NCBI RefSeq assembly: GCF_027925385.1
Contig: NZ_AP027142.1
Location: 2,710,001-2,774,000 of the forward strand
Reading direction: 5' to 3'
Length of the DNA stretch: 64,000 nt
Origin: Methylocystis iwaonis
GTDB lineage: Bacteria; Pseudomonadota; Alphaproteobacteria; Rhizobiales; Beijerinckiaceae
The notes under the pieces were generated by a model that was not told the DNA's origin, did not search any database, and saw nothing but the letters and a program-made list of their open reading frames with translations. Both the position numbers and the translations under genes were made by a program. Below are positions 50,743 through 60,933 of this stretch, one piece after another; positions within the stretch are counted from its first letter, which is position 1; each line of letters starts with the position of its first letter.

Positions 50743-53700
50743 TTACGCAAAGCCCGGCGCGCGCAGCCGAACCGCGCTGACGCCGCCGCCGCGCCGCTCG
50801 ACGCAGATTTTCGTCGCGATTCGCGCCTGCATCGATTCGACGTGGCTGATGACGCCGACCTTGCGCCCCTGCCCTTGCAGATTTTCGAGCGCGTCGATCG
50901 CGACGTCGAGCGTCGCCGCATCGAGCGCGCCGAAGCCTTCGTCGATGAATAGCGTATCGACGAAGGAATCCCGGCCCTCCAATCCCGCGAGCGCGAGCGC
51001 CAGGGCGAGCGACGCAAGGAAGCGTTCGCCGCCGGACAGCGAGCGCGTCGAGCGCCGCTCGTCGCCAAGATCGCGATCGACGATCTGAAGCCCGAGCGAT
51101 CCAATCTCGCCGGCGCGCTCCAGCCGATAGCGCGGCGAGAGCAAGGACAGGCGACGATTGGCGAGCGCGACGAGCTGTTCGAGCGTCACGCTCTGCGCGA
51201 AGCGGCGGAATTTGTCGCCTTCCTTCGAGCCGATCGCGGCGTTGATCTCGTCCCAAATCCTGCGATTGGTCTGCGCCGCCGCGATCTCTTCCGACAGGCT
51301 GCGCGCGCGGCTGCGCGCCTCATCGTCGCGCGCAAGTCGCTCCTGCAAGGCGCCTAGCCGCGCAGAAAGGGCGTCGAGCGCCTGCGCCAATTCCGCCTGG
51401 CGTGCGGCGAGAGTGTCGCGGGCCACGTCGATCGGCGCAACGGCCTCGGCTTCGGCAAGATCGCGGCGCCGTTGCGCGAGAGTCGCTTCCACTGCGTGGA
51501 GCGCCGATTGCGCGTTTTCGACGACGAGCCGCATCGCCGCCGTCTCCTCGCGCGAGAACGCAAGAAGCCGTGTGGCGTCCTCTTCGGCAAGCCCCGCCGC
51601 TGCGAGCGCTTCGCCAAAAGCCGCGCGCGCCGCCACCGAAGCGGTTTGCGCCGCCGAGACGTCGCGCGCGGCGCCGGCGTTGCGTTCATCGCTCGCGGCT
51701 TTCGCCTTATCGGCCGCCGACAGCGCCTCGCGCATCGCCTCATGCGTTCCGCGCGTGGTCTTGTGCTGTTCCTCGAAACGCGCGCGGTGGGCTGCGGTGG
51801 CTTCGCCGCCGAGCAGCGCGCCGCGCTCCTGCTGCGATTTGGCGAGGTCTGCGGCGCGCGCAAGATGCTCCGCCACCGCAGCCTTCGCCTGATCGGCGAG
51901 CGAACGCGTCTCCGCCTCGAAGGCTGCGATTTGCGGCCTCAGCTCGATAAGCCGCGCGGCGGCGCTATCATGCGCCTCCTTGGCCTTCCGATAATGCGCG
52001 CCGGCCTCTTCGAGCCTTTTACGCGCGCCGGCGGCGTCGCGGTCGAGATCGGCGGTAGAGAGATTGCAAAGCGTAAGAAAGGGCGCAAGCGACCCGTCGT
52101 GCAACCGGATGCCCTCCATGGCGCGCGCAAGTTCTTCTTTGTGCCCTGCCTGCGCCTCGCCCGCCCGCCGCGCGAGCGCCTCAGCTTCGTCGCGCGTCTC
52201 CTTGCGCCCCTCGATCGCGTGGCGCTTATCGTCCGACGCCTTGCGCAGGCGCTCGATCTCCAACGAGAGTTTCTGCGCCGTCTCCTGTATCTTCGTCAGC
52301 GCCGCGCGCTGCGCGCGGAGTTCTTCGAGCAAAGCGGCAATATTTGCTCCGGCCCCCGCTATCTCCTGCGGGGCGCCGCAGTCGGGGTTTTGCGTCAACA
52401 GCGCCGCATAGTCGCGCGTGGCGGCTTCCAACACTGCTTTCGCGGCGCGGAGACGCCGCGCCGCCTCTTCATGCATGGCGCGCGTCGCCGCCTCTTGAGC
52501 AGACGTTTCCGAAATGGCCTTGTTGGTCCGCGCCAGCGCCTGACGCGCCGCCTCGCGCTTGGCGCGCAGAGCATCGACGAGCGCCCGCGCGGCGTTTTCG
52601 GCATGTGCGAAAGGATGGTCCTTGGCCCCGCAGACTGGGCAAGGCGCGTCGTCGTCCAGAGCGGCGCGCAGCCTCAGCGCATGTGGATCGGCGGCGGCGT
52701 CGGCCAATTCGCCAAGGCGCTCGGCCTCAGCGGTCTGAGCGGCCTCGACATCGCGCGCGGCTTGCAAATTCTCCAACTGCTCGACAAGCGCGCCATGCGC
52801 CGCGCCGAGCCCGGCGATGTCCGCCGCCGCACTTTCAGCGCTCGCCTCGGCGTCGGCGTAATCGCGCGCGCAACGCGCCATGGACAGCAAAGCCTCTTGC
52901 GCGGCGGACAACGCCTCGGCCCGCCTTTGCGCAGCCGGGGCATCGAGGGCCTGAAGCGCTGCCTCTCTTTCGCGCGTCTGCTCCAGCACTGCGTCGAGCT
53001 GCGTGCGATCTGCTTTGTCGGCGGCGTCATAGGCCGCGCGCATCTCGCCGGCGCGGCCCAGCTCTTTGGCAGCCTCTTGCAGCGCGCGCTCTGTTTCGCT
53101 TTTTTCTTTCCACAGAAGCGTGCGCTTGGAGAGCCATTCGTCGATCTCTTCCCACCGCTCGCTCAACGGCCGCGCCGCTTCGAGCGTTTCCAACCGACCC
53201 TGCGACGCCGCGCTTTCAGCCGCCGCCGCTTCTTCTTCCGCTAGCGCCTTGGCGAGCGCCTCCTGCTTACCGGCGAGGCGCAGCGCTGCGGCAGCTTCCA
53301 CTTCACGCGCCTTGTCGGCTTCACGCCGCTGCGCCTCGATGCGCGCGTCGAGCGCGCTCGCCTCCCGCCACAGCGGCTCGAATTGCTCGATCTCGCGCTG
53401 CGCGGCGCCTAACGCCTCCGCCGCCACGCGTTCTTGCGTCCTCGCCGCCTCCACGGCGGCCTGCGCCGCCTCGGCCTGTTGTTGCGCGAGCAACGCCGAA
53501 GCCTGTTTTTCGGCCAGTAACTCTTCGGCTTTGCGAAATTCCTCGCGCGGCGCGCGCAAGGGCTCGGCGTTAGCGAGGTCCGTGAGCATTTGTCGTTGAT
53601 GCGAGAGCGCCGCCAGCGCCTCGCTCGCAGCGGCGCACGTGGTTTCCGCCTCAGTGAGCTTCTGCTGCGCTTGCGCGCGCGCGTCGATCCGGCGCAAGGC

Positions 53701-54492
53701 GTCGAGCATCTCATTCTGCTCGGCGGCGAGCATCGAGCGCCGCGACCCGATCTCTTCGCTCTCGGCAATGATCGCCGCGCGCTCCTCCTCCGGCATGGCG
53801 CCGATGAGCGCGCGCTGCTGCTCCAACGCCTTCACGGCGCGCGCGGCCTCGTCCCAGCGCTCATAGGCGCGTCTCGACAGATGGCCGTAGACTTCCGCGC
53901 CCGTGATTTTTTCGAGAAGATCGGCGCGCTCTTTGGCGTCGGCGCGCAGAAAGGCGTCGAAATCGCCTTGCGCCAAAAGCGCCGTGCGGCGGAACTGATC
54001 GAAAGTCAGATCAGTCAATTCGACGACGCGGCGGTTGACCGGCTCGACGCCGGATTCCAGCGTCTCGATCTTCTCCCCACTCTCATCGATGCGCCAGAGA
54101 CTGCGGCCACGGTTTTGCAGCCTCCCGGCGACCTTGCCGCGCGCGCGCATGAGATCGCAACGGGCGCGGTAGCGCTTGCCGTCGCGCGCGACGAAATCAG
54201 CCTCCGCGAAACCACGCCCCGCCCCGCGTCGCAACAGCGTGCGGGGATCATTTTCCTTGATAGTCGCCCCAGAGGGGTCCGGCATTTCGTCTCGTGCGCC
54301 GGGCGCTACGACGCGAGGAAACTCGTCGTAAAGCGCCAGACACAGCGCATCGAGTATGGTCGACTTGCCCGCGCCCGTTTCGCCAATGATGGCGAAAAGC
54401 CCGGCCGAGCGTAAAGGCTCGCTCTCGAACTCGATGGCGAAGGGTTCTGCTAGGCTCGCAAGATTTTCGCCCCGGATCGCGAGGATGCGCAT
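50743..54492 (-). CDS. sbcC: DNA exonuclease subunit SbcC
   Basis: The 1249-residue Rad50-like ATPase works with SbcD to open and degrade hairpins, palindromes and protein-blocked DNA ends. Walker A GETGAGKST (37-45) is near the N-terminus, two long Ala/Glu/Arg-rich coiled coils flank a zinc hook with CPVCGAKDHPF (mid-protein), and the C-terminus has the signature SLSGGERFLASLALALALAG and Walker B DTLFIDEGFGALD. Its ATG shares one base with the sbcD stop (TAATG). In a genome full of palindromic repeats, this nuclease would act on extruded hairpins; that link is only a thought. Confidence 0.95.
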   Translation of the reverse strand: MRILAIRGENLASLAEPFAIEFESEPLRSAGLFAIIGETGAGKSTILDALCLALYDEFPRVVAPGARDEMPDPSGATIKENDPRTLLRRGAGRGFAEADFVARDGKRYRARCDLMRARGKVAGRLQNRGRSLWRIDESGEKIETLESGVEPVNRRVVELTDLTFDQFRRTALLAQGDFDAFLRADAKERADLLEKITGAEVYGHLSRRAYERWDEAARAVKALEQQRALIGAMPEEERAAIIAESEEIGSRRSMLAAEQNEMLDALRRIDARAQAQQKLTEAETTCAAASEALAALSHQRQMLTDLANAEPLRAPREEFRKAEELLAEKQASALLAQQQAEAAQAAVEAARTQERVAAEALGAAQREIEQFEPLWREASALDARIEAQRREADKAREVEAAAALRLAGKQEALAKALAEEEAAAAESAASQGRLETLEAARPLSERWEEIDEWLSKRTLLWKEKSETERALQEAAKELGRAGEMRAAYDAADKADRTQLDAVLEQTREREAALQALDAPAAQRRAEALSAAQEALLSMARCARDYADAEASAESAAADIAGLGAAHGALVEQLENLQAARDVEAAQTAEAERLGELADAAADPHALRLRAALDDDAPCPVCGAKDHPFAHAENAARALVDALRAKREAARQALARTNKAISETSAQEAATRAMHEEAARRLRAAKAVLEAATRDYAALLTQNPDCGAPQEIAGAGANIAALLEELRAQRAALTKIQETAQKLSLEIERLRKASDDKRHAIEGRKETRDEAEALARRAGEAQAGHKEELARAMEGIRLHDGSLAPFLTLCNLSTADLDRDAAGARKRLEEAGAHYRKAKEAHDSAAARLIELRPQIAAFEAETRSLADQAKAAVAEHLARAADLAKSQQERGALLGGEATAAHRARFEEQHKTTRGTHEAMREALSAADKAKAASDERNAGAARDVSAAQTASVAARAAFGEALAAAGLAEEDATRLLAFSREETAAMRLVVENAQSALHAVEATLAQRRRDLAEAEAVAPIDVARDTLAARQAELAQALDALSARLGALQERLARDDEARSRARSLSEEIAAAQTNRRIWDEINAAIGSKEGDKFRRFAQSVTLEQLVALANRRLSLLSPRYRLERAGEIGSLGLQIVDRDLGDERRSTRSLSGGERFLASLALALALAGLEGRDSFVDTLFIDEGFGALDAATLDVAIDALENLQGQGRKVGVISHVESMQARIATKICVERRGGGVSAVRLRAPGFA

Positions 54493-55709
54493 TACGCTTC
54501 CTCCGCGAGCCGGTCGAAGCAGCGCAAATGTTCCTCTGTCGGCGCGACGTGATGCGTCGCTTCGAAAGCCTCGCGGAAGAGATCGCGCGGCTGGCGTTCG
54601 GCAAGCCGCATTGGCGCCGGCTGAGGCGCTTCGCTCATTTGCGGCCGCTCGACGGCGAGCGAGACGAGGCGCACCGGAAACTTCTCGCAGATCGCGTCGA
54701 TCTCGGCCTTCAATCCCACGGCGGGGCCGTCGACCGTCACAGCGAGATAAACGAAAGGCCGGGCGTCGTCGGGCGTTTCTGGGGCGAGCGCCAGAGAGGA
54801 AAGCGCGCTCTCGATCTCCGAGACCGCCAGCGCGCCCTGCCGCGGCAGGCGCAGATGCGGGACGCTGCGGGTGAAGGCCACATGCTCGGCGGTCGCCGCG
54901 CCGACAGCGTCGATCTCCACGATCGTTACGCCATGCGCATAGTCGATTTCCGACTTCGACATCGGAATCAGCGCGCCGGAATAGCGGATCGTCTCGCGGC
55001 CCACCTTCTGCGGCTTATGGAGATGGCCCAGCGCCACATAAGCGGCGTCGGCAGGAAAGATGTCGGGCGGCGCCGCATGCTCGCCGCCCACCAGAATGCG
55101 CCGCTCGCCCTCGGATTCGAGCCCGCCGGCGACATGGAGATGGCCGGTGAGGACCAGCGGCGCATCGCCGATTTTTGCCCGAGCGGCGTCGACGGCCTCC
55201 CGATAAAGCGCCCGCACGCCCCAGACGGTAGCAGAGCCCGCCACATCCGCCCCCGCGATCGGCAGGTCGGCGGCGCGCGGATAGGGCAGCGCCAATAGAT
55301 GCGCGCCGACCGCGCCGGATGAGTCCCGGATCGGCATAAGATGCGTGGAAAGGTCGAGCGCGCCCTCTCGCCGCGTGATGACGCCCACCGAATGCACCCC
55401 GGCGATCTCGAACAAGGCGCGGGGCGCCTCCAGCCTGCCGGCGGGGTCGTGATTGCCGGCAAGAAGCGCGATGGTCGCGCGCGGACAGGCGGCGCGCAGG
55501 TCGCGCAGCGTGTCGTAAAGCAGCCGCTGCGCCTCGGCGGACGGGTTGAGACTGTCGAAAATATCGCCCGCGACGATCACCGCATCGACGGCGCGGGCGC
55601 GCGCCGTCTCGACGAGCTGCGCCAGCGCGGCGCGATGCTCGGGCTCTCGCGACCAGCCTTGCAGAGCGGCGCCTAGGTGCCAGTCGGCGGTATGTAGGAG
55701 TCGAATCAC
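54492..55709 (-). CDS. sbcD: DNA exonuclease subunit SbcD
   Basis: The 405-residue Mre11-like nuclease subunit. Metal-binding phosphoesterase motifs: HTADWHLG, VAGDIFDS, AGNHDP, LTGHLHVAGG and LGHLHKPQ. The GTG at 55709 is the start, giving the canonical VIRLLHTADWHLG beginning; upstream codons in frame run through a hairpin and are unlikely to be coding. It precedes sbcC with a one-base overlap, the usual arrangement. Confidence 0.95.
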   Translation of the reverse strand: MIRLLHTADWHLGAALQGWSREPEHRAALAQLVETARARAVDAVIVAGDIFDSLNPSAEAQRLLYDTLRDLRAACPRATIALLAGNHDPAGRLEAPRALFEIAGVHSVGVITRREGALDLSTHLMPIRDSSGAVGAHLLALPYPRAADLPIAGADVAGSATVWGVRALYREAVDAARAKIGDAPLVLTGHLHVAGGLESEGERRILVGGEHAAPPDIFPADAAYVALGHLHKPQKVGRETIRYSGALIPMSKSEIDYAHGVTIVEIDAVGAATAEHVAFTRSVPHLRLPRQGALAVSEIESALSSLALAPETPDDARPFVYLAVTVDGPAVGLKAEIDAICEKFPVRLVSLAVERPQMSEAPQPAPMRLAERQPRDLFREAFEATHHVAPTEEHLRCFDRLAEEA

Positions 55710-55732
55710 AGCGGCGACAGTAAGCAGCAAGC

Positions 55733-55779
55733 GGCGGACCCGAGGCAAGCGATACGCAACTTGCCTGCCCGGGTCCGCC
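55733..55779 (-). terminator. Long hairpin between the sugar transferase gene and sbcD
   Basis: GGCGGACCCGAGGCAAG ... CTTGCCTGCCCGGGTCCGCC, about 16 paired bases with one interior bulge and a ten-base loop. No U-tract, so Rho-independent termination is uncertain. Confidence 0.45.
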
Positions 55780-55797
55780 GCCCGGCCCCCCAACTCG

Positions 55798-57312
55798 TCA
55801 AACCGCGTTGCGATACGCCTTGCGCGAAAAGACGGTGAGGAACACGATCCAGAGATCGAGCGGCAGCGACCAATTGTCGATGTAATAAAGGTCGTGCTCG
55901 ATTCTCTGTCGAATCTTCTCCGGCGAATCGATTTCGCCGCGCAGGCCGTTGACCTGCGCCCAGCCGGTCATGCCCGGTTTGACGTTGTGACGGCGCGCAT
56001 AGAGCGCGATCCGCCGCTCGAAGAGCTGATCATGCGCCAGCGCGTGCGGGCGCGGCCCGACGAGCGACATCTCGCCGCGCAGCACATTGAAGAGCTGCGG
56101 CAGCTCGTCGATGTTGTATCGGCGCAAAATGCGCCCCACGCGGGTCACGCGCGGATCATTCGCCGTGGCCTGTTTGACGTGGCGCCCATCGTCCATGGTC
56201 GTCATGGTGCGGAGTTTCACGATGCGGAACGTCTGACGATTGAAGCCGTAACGACGCTGATAGAAGAGCGCCGGCCCGCGGCTGTCGAGCCGGATCGCCA
56301 GCGCGCAGAGCAACAGCAACGGCGACAGCGCCACGAGCGCAAGCGCCGAGACCACAATGTCGAAGGCGCGCTTCGCCGCCACCTCGAAGAGATTGAGCGG
56401 ATCGCCCGAGAGGCTCAGGCTCGAGATCGCGCCGACCTTGTCGATATGGGCGTTGGCGAAGCGGTCGAGCACACGCTCCGGCCCGAGATGGATGCGGGCG
56501 GGCACGCGCAGGAAGGCCGTCACGCATTTGTCGATGACATCGGTGCGCGACCAGGGCGAGAGGATGAAGACGTCGTCGGGCCGCAGCATACGCGCCGAGG
56601 CCGCCGCAAGCGTGAGGTCGTCGTCGAGCGTATGCTCGGTCTCGCGCAGCACGACTGAAGCGACGACGGTCATGCCGCAGGTCCAGGGCTTGTAGCGATA
56701 GGTGAAGGCCTCGATGTCTTTCTCGAAACCGACGAGAAAGAGGCGCCGCGCCGATACGCCGCCCGCGGCCGCGCTGGAGCGGACGAAACGGGTGAGCGTC
56801 GCCCGCTCGGCGAAAAGCGCCACAAACCCCAGGGTCGAGGTCAGCACGAAGGCGGCCCGCGACGTCTCTCCAGTGACGTTGGACAGAAATCCGATCGCGA
56901 GCGCGAGGAGGCTGACGACGCTCCACAGGCTGAAACAGCGCCAGGCGTGGCCGCGAAGCTGGAGGTAGTTGGCGAAAGAATATTCCTCCCGGACGACGCT
57001 CCCGAGAAGGAAAATCATCGTCGCAACGAGGCCCAGTTCGAGATTGCCGATCGTGAGCGCCCCATAGGCGAATTGGACCACGACCGAGGTCAGGACGAGC
57101 GCCAGAAAATCCAAAGATGCGGCGAGGAGCGAGAACGACGCCCGGACGAAGGCCGTGCTTTGGCGAGGCGCCCAATAAGCTGCGACGCGATTCGTCCCCG
57201 CGAGAAGCCGCGGCCTCGCCTTTGGGGACCGCGTTTCAAACTGAGACGGCCTTTTGGAAAAATCAGCCTGCTGAGACAATTGATCGGCCCTGGATCGGCT
57301 CGCCTGCCCCAA
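55798..57312 (-). CDS. Undecaprenyl-phosphate sugar phosphotransferase (WcaJ/ExoY-type)
   Basis: A 504-residue polyprenyl-phosphate sugar-1-phosphate transferase that starts exopolysaccharide repeat-unit synthesis on the inner membrane. The N-terminal half has four membrane helices and a CoA-binding-like domain (about 60-300). The catalytic half shows [76 protein letters not shown] and [13 protein letters not shown]. Glucose-1-phosphate is the usual substrate of this form, but galactose is possible. The in-frame start is TTG at 57312 without a clear ribosome site, so the N-terminus is uncertain. No other EPS gene is in the window. Confidence 0.88.
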   Translation of the reverse strand: MGQASRSRADQLSQQADFSKRPSQFETRSPKARPRLLAGTNRVAAYWAPRQSTAFVRASFSLLAASLDFLALVLTSVVVQFAYGALTIGNLELGLVATMIFLLGSVVREEYSFANYLQLRGHAWRCFSLWSVVSLLALAIGFLSNVTGETSRAAFVLTSTLGFVALFAERATLTRFVRSSAAAGGVSARRLFLVGFEKDIEAFTYRYKPWTCGMTVVASVVLRETEHTLDDDLTLAAASARMLRPDDVFILSPWSRTDVIDKCVTAFLRVPARIHLGPERVLDRFANAHIDKVGAISSLSLSGDPLNLFEVAAKRAFDIVVSALALVALSPLLLLCALAIRLDSRGPALFYQRRYGFNRQTFRIVKLRTMTTMDDGRHVKQATANDPRVTRVGRILRRYNIDELPQLFNVLRGEMSLVGPRPHALAHDQLFERRIALYARRHNVKPGMTGWAQVNGLRGEIDSPEKIRQRIEHDLYYIDNWSLPLDLWIVFLTVFSRKAYRNAV

Positions 57313-57619
57313 AATGGAACAAGAGCGATGCTATAGCCGAATCGGAGCAAGTAATGAGCCCTGTCTGGCGCCACCCTCTGCTCGCCAGCTAATCGGGCAT
57401 TGCAAAACACTGCCTCAAGCTGGAATTAACTATTCAAAATACCTATCGTTTTGCTAGATTTCTACTTCATGAACCCGCCGGACAAGCCGCGCAAATCGGC
57501 TGCACAAGGCGCCTTCACAAGCCCGTCATCCTCCCTGTAACATATAGAGAGTCGCAAAAGGCCGGTGTGGACCTTGGCGCGGTCCTTCGGGCCCTTCTCG
57601 AAACCGAGAGGCTGGCAAG
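57313..57619. other. Divergent promoter region, sugar transferase / HNH gene
   Basis: No gene. An AT-richer patch (about 57420-57465, TTAACTATTCAAAATACC) probably holds promoter sequence for the minus-strand transferase; I cannot define -35/-10 boxes with confidence. Confidence 0.4.
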
Positions 57620-58192
57620 GTGACCGCTCACTTCAGACACCAATATGTCTCGCCGCAAGCTTGTCCCGCGCTGGTGCTCAACGCGGACTATCGCCCGCTG
57701 AGCTACTATCCGCTTTCGCTATGGGGCTGGCAGGACGCCATCAAGGCCGTCGTCCTCGATCGGGTCAATATCGTCTCGGAATATGACAAGACGGTCAAAA
57801 GCCCGAGCTTCGAGATGCGCCTGCCCTCTGTGGTCTCGCTCAAGGAATATGTGCGGCCGGCCCGTCAGCCGGCCTTCACGCGGTTCAACGTCTTCCTGCG
57901 CGACCGCTTCACCTGCCAATATTGCGGGGCGCATGACGAATTGACCTTCGACCATGTGATCCCGCGCTCCAAGGGGGGCGCGACCACCTGGGAGAATGTC
58001 GTCGCAGCCTGCTCGCCCTGCAATCTGCGCAAGGGCGACCGGCTGCCGCTCGACGCGCATATGACGCCGGCGCAGACGCCCTATCAGCCATCGGTCGTCG
58101 ACCTGCATCGCAACGGCCGCCGCTTCCCGCCTAACTATCTCCATGACAGTTGGATGGATTATCTCTACTGGGATTCGGTGCTCGAGCCGTAA
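57620..58192 (+). CDS. HNH endonuclease family protein
   Basis: A 190-residue protein with a C-terminal HNH domain: CQYCG, LTFDHVIPRSKGGATTWENVVAACSPCN, KGDR. Two CxxC pairs bind structural zinc, and the DH...N...H-type residues would bind the catalytic metal. The N-terminal part (LVLNADYRPLSYYPLSLWGWQDAIKAV) is the conserved lead-in of a widespread single-gene HNH family whose biological role is not established. GTG start with GAGAGG upstream. Confidence 0.9.
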   Translation: MTAHFRHQYVSPQACPALVLNADYRPLSYYPLSLWGWQDAIKAVVLDRVNIVSEYDKTVKSPSFEMRLPSVVSLKEYVRPARQPAFTRFNVFLRDRFTCQYCGAHDELTFDHVIPRSKGGATTWENVVAACSPCNLRKGDRLPLDAHMTPAQTPYQPSVVDLHRNGRRFPPNYLHDSWMDYLYWDSVLEP

Positions 58193-58197
58193 GGCTA

Positions 58198-58329
58198 TTT
58201 CCGTTTGAACAGCTCGCGTTGGGGAATGTCATTCCCGGCGGGCTGAAAGCCCGACCGGGAATCCAGAGCCAAAATATCGCTGGTTTGGCTCTGGATTCCC
58301 GATCGCGCAAGCGAGCGTCGGGAATGACA
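58198..58329. repeat. Palindromic interspersed repeat, family A copy 3 (reverse orientation)
   Basis: Reads from TTTCCGTTTGAACAGCTCGC to GTCGGGAATGAC, the inverse of copies at 5073 and 28541. Starts six bases behind the HNH gene. Confidence 0.8.
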
Positions 58330-58378
58330 CCGGCCCAATCAAGCGGATATCGTGTAAGGCCGGCGCCAGAGAGTTGCT

Positions 58379-58876
58379 ATGCGCTTGATCGTCATTGTTT
58401 TCGGCTTCGTCATCGCTGTTGGCGTCGGCGCGGTCTTTCTCTTCGTTTCGGCTTTCTTCGATCCCGTGACGCGGGAAGCAGGCCTCTCCTCCGTCCTCGC
58501 GGGGATTTTCGCGATCCTGGACGAGGCGATCGAACCGGAGCAGGCCGTCGCGACGCTGGGCTTTGTGATATGGGCCGCCATCGTCGCGGTCTGCGCCGCG
58601 CCGCTCGCCGTGGCGGCTCTTGTCGGAGAAGCGGCCGGCGCGCGCTCCATCGTCTGGTATTCGGGCGTCAGCGGCGTCCTCGCGGGCGCCTCGCCCTGGA
58701 TTGCGCGCGCGTCGAAAGGGCTGGAGCGCGCCCATAAGGTCAGCGAGGCGGAGGCGCGGCTCGCGCTTTTGTTCTTCCTCACCGGCGCGCTGACCGGCGC
58801 GATCTATTGGCTGATCGCCGCGCCCGCCCGCAAGGCGGCGGCGCCGCAGACGGCGAGCGACGGGCGCGGAATTTAG
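58379..58876 (+). CDS. Conserved membrane protein, unknown function
   Basis: A 165-residue protein with four hydrophobic segments (about 2-24, 55-80, 85-107 and 123-147). The sequence EPEQAVATLGFVIWAAIVAVCAAPLAV and a final LLFFLTGALTGAIYWLIAAP are seen. Similar small four-helix proteins occur in Rhizobiales without assigned function. GAGAG lies before the ATG. It converges with the gene behind it. Confidence 0.65.
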   Translation: MRLIVIVFGFVIAVGVGAVFLFVSAFFDPVTREAGLSSVLAGIFAILDEAIEPEQAVATLGFVIWAAIVAVCAAPLAVAALVGEAAGARSIVWYSGVSGVLAGASPWIARASKGLERAHKVSEAEARLALLFFLTGALTGAIYWLIAAPARKAAAPQTASDGRGI

Positions 58877-58899
58877 AGCGAGCTCCTCACTTGACCGAA

Positions 58900-59511
58900 T
58901 CAGGTCGGGCGGAAAGCGCGCGAAGCGCGGTCGCGTTGCTTCTTTTCTTCCGTGTAGCGCCAATAGAGAAAAGCTGCGCCAAAGATAAACACTGCCGACA
59001 GCATCGCCGTCGCATAGAACTGCAGCGGGCCGCCCACGTTGATGGCGAAACGCGTCGTGCGCTTCGTTCCGGAGTTTTCCGTTACGGTGATCAAGGCGGC
59101 GTAAGCGCCGCTCTCGTCGAACATATGCTCCATCGGCACGGCGCCGCCCGGATAGAGGCGCGGCGGAAGATAAGCCACGGTGAAAGGCGCCGGATCTTCC
59201 TCCAGGGAAATCGGTCCGTTTTTCTCGCGCACGATGCGCACCTCGATCGGCAATTGGCGCAGGCGCTCGGCGATGAGGTCGATCGTGAGAATGATTCGGC
59301 CCGTCGAGGGGAAATCGCCGCAGAAGCGATCACGCGAACGATCGGGCATATAGGAGACGACGCCGATAAGGTCAGGGCCTATCGAGATTTCGCATTGGTC
59401 GCGAATGGTCGAGGCCTTGTCCATGCTGATCGCGTTTGCGCAAACCGGCGCGAAAAATGCGACGACGAAGGCGACGCCAAAGAGACGCGCCAATGAGATG
59501 AGCGATGACAT
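58900..59511 (-). CDS. Exported single-anchor protein, unknown function
   Basis: A 203-residue protein with a signal peptide (1-26, CANA|ISMDK), a periplasmic beta-rich domain (30-165) with two cysteines (DQCEISI, RFCGDFP) and a C-terminal membrane anchor (about 168-188, FYATAMLSAVFIFGAAFLYW) followed by a short basic tail. The topology fits an inner-membrane protein facing the periplasm. No family recognised. Confidence 0.65.
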   Translation of the reverse strand: MSSLISLARLFGVAFVVAFFAPVCANAISMDKASTIRDQCEISIGPDLIGVVSYMPDRSRDRFCGDFPSTGRIILTIDLIAERLRQLPIEVRIVREKNGPISLEEDPAPFTVAYLPPRLYPGGAVPMEHMFDESGAYAALITVTENSGTKRTTRFAINVGGPLQFYATAMLSAVFIFGAAFLYWRYTEEKKQRDRASRAFRPT

Positions 59512-59642
59512 ATCTTCCTCTTCCGATCAGGCTCGGCCGGCCGCGTCGCGATCGCCGACAAGCACGCTGGAATCCCTTGTTTTTCTCGCATTTGCAAGGG
59601 GTCAGGATTGACGCCCCCGGCAGGAAGTGCTCTTAACCGCCC

Positions 59643-60899
59643 ATGGCTGATTACTATTCGTTGATCTCCCGCGCCATTGCCGCCCTACCCCAGCAGACGC
59701 CCGACGCGCGACAGGCTGTCTATGATCGGGCGCGCAAGGCGTTGTTCAATCAATTGAGAAGCATTCAGCCGCCGGTTGCGGAAGCGGACATTTCCGCCGA
59801 AGGCCGCGCGCTCGAAGAAGCCGTTGCGCGCCTCGAACAGGAAATCGCCGCCAAGAACGCGACGCCAGCGCCGGCGAAGCCATCCGCTACGAAACCAGCG
59901 CCGACCACCGCCGCCCCCGCGAAGCCGGAACCGCCGAAGCCGCAGCCCGCGCCGACGCGCCAGCGCGCGCCCGAACCGCCGAAGCCCGCAGCGCCGCCGG
60001 AGCCGCCGCCGGCCGAGCGCAGCGTCGAAGAGGCTTGGTCCGACGCGCTCCCCGCCGCCGAGTCGGAAGCCCCGCCGCGCGAAGCGCAGCGTCCCGCCGC
60101 GCCGCTGCCTCTGCCGCCGCGCGCGCAACGTCCGACGCAGCGCATATGGGCGCTTGCAGGCGTGCTGGTGGCGCTGATCGCCGTCGTCGGCGGCCTCGCA
60201 TGGTATCTGCGCGAACGGCCGGAAGATCTCGCAAAGCTGCAGCCGGCCGAGACATCGCCTTCCGACGCGGCGGAAGCCGGCAAATTCGGCGGCCGCGTCG
60301 ATGGCGGCGCATCCGCCCCGGCGCCGTCATCTGGAAAGCGCACGGTCGTTGTGCCGGTGGCGCAGAAGGCGGAATTGTGGGTCGCGACCTTGCAGGCGCC
60401 CGATAAGGTCGACCGGATTTATAACGCCACGGTGGTCTGGCGTTTGGAGAATGTCGGCGGCGGCCCCGGAGAGCCGGTGAGTTCGGCGATCCGCGGCGAT
60501 GTGGATATTCCCGACGGCAAGATGAAGCTGACGCTGCTGATTCAAAAGAACAACGACTCGGCGCTTTCGGCCTCCCACACGATCAACGTGTCTTTCAAGC
60601 CGGCGCCGGGGAGCCCGCTCGGCGGCGTGAAGGCGATCGGCCCGATTCAGATGCGCCGCGCCGACGCGCAGGCCGGCGAAAAGGTCTTCGGCATTCCAGT
60701 GCCGATCACCGAGAACAACTTCCTCATCGGCCTGATGCGCGGCGACCATGAAGCGCGCAACATCCAGCTCCTGCGTTCCTTCGCGGTGATCGATCTGCCG
60801 TTGCAGTTCACCGACGGGCGGCCGGCGACGATCAATATGGAAAAGGGCCCCTCCGGAGACCGCATCTTCGCCGATGCGATCGACTCCTGGACGAAATAA
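59643..60899 (+). CDS. Membrane-anchored protein with Pro/Ala-rich linker, unknown function
   Basis: A 418-residue protein. The N-terminus (1-75) has the MADYYSLISRAIAALPQQTPDARQAVYDRAR... domain found in many alphaproteobacterial proteins. A long Pro/Ala/Glu-rich linker (76-160) precedes one membrane helix (about 170-188, WALAGVLVALIAVVGGLAWYL) and a C-terminal domain (240-418) with VDRIYNATVVWRLENVGGGPGEP and KMKLTLLIQKNNDSALSASH. N-in, C-out topology is likely. It starts 131 bases from, and divergent to, the preceding exported protein gene. No function is known to me. Confidence 0.7.
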   Translation: MADYYSLISRAIAALPQQTPDARQAVYDRARKALFNQLRSIQPPVAEADISAEGRALEEAVARLEQEIAAKNATPAPAKPSATKPAPTTAAPAKPEPPKPQPAPTRQRAPEPPKPAAPPEPPPAERSVEEAWSDALPAAESEAPPREAQRPAAPLPLPPRAQRPTQRIWALAGVLVALIAVVGGLAWYLRERPEDLAKLQPAETSPSDAAEAGKFGGRVDGGASAPAPSSGKRTVVVPVAQKAELWVATLQAPDKVDRIYNATVVWRLENVGGGPGEPVSSAIRGDVDIPDGKMKLTLLIQKNNDSALSASHTINVSFKPAPGSPLGGVKAIGPIQMRRADAQAGEKVFGIPVPITENNFLIGLMRGDHEARNIQLLRSFAVIDLPLQFTDGRPATINMEKGPSGDRIFADAIDSWTK

Positions 60900-60933
60900 G
60901 CGCCTCAGACGAAATCTCGCCCGTTCGGTTGCC

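Noticed and set aside
51472..53244. 590-codon plus-strand frame opposite sbcC
   Set aside because: Arg-rich antisense of the coiled-coil region; sbcC is supported by Walker motifs and the zinc hook.
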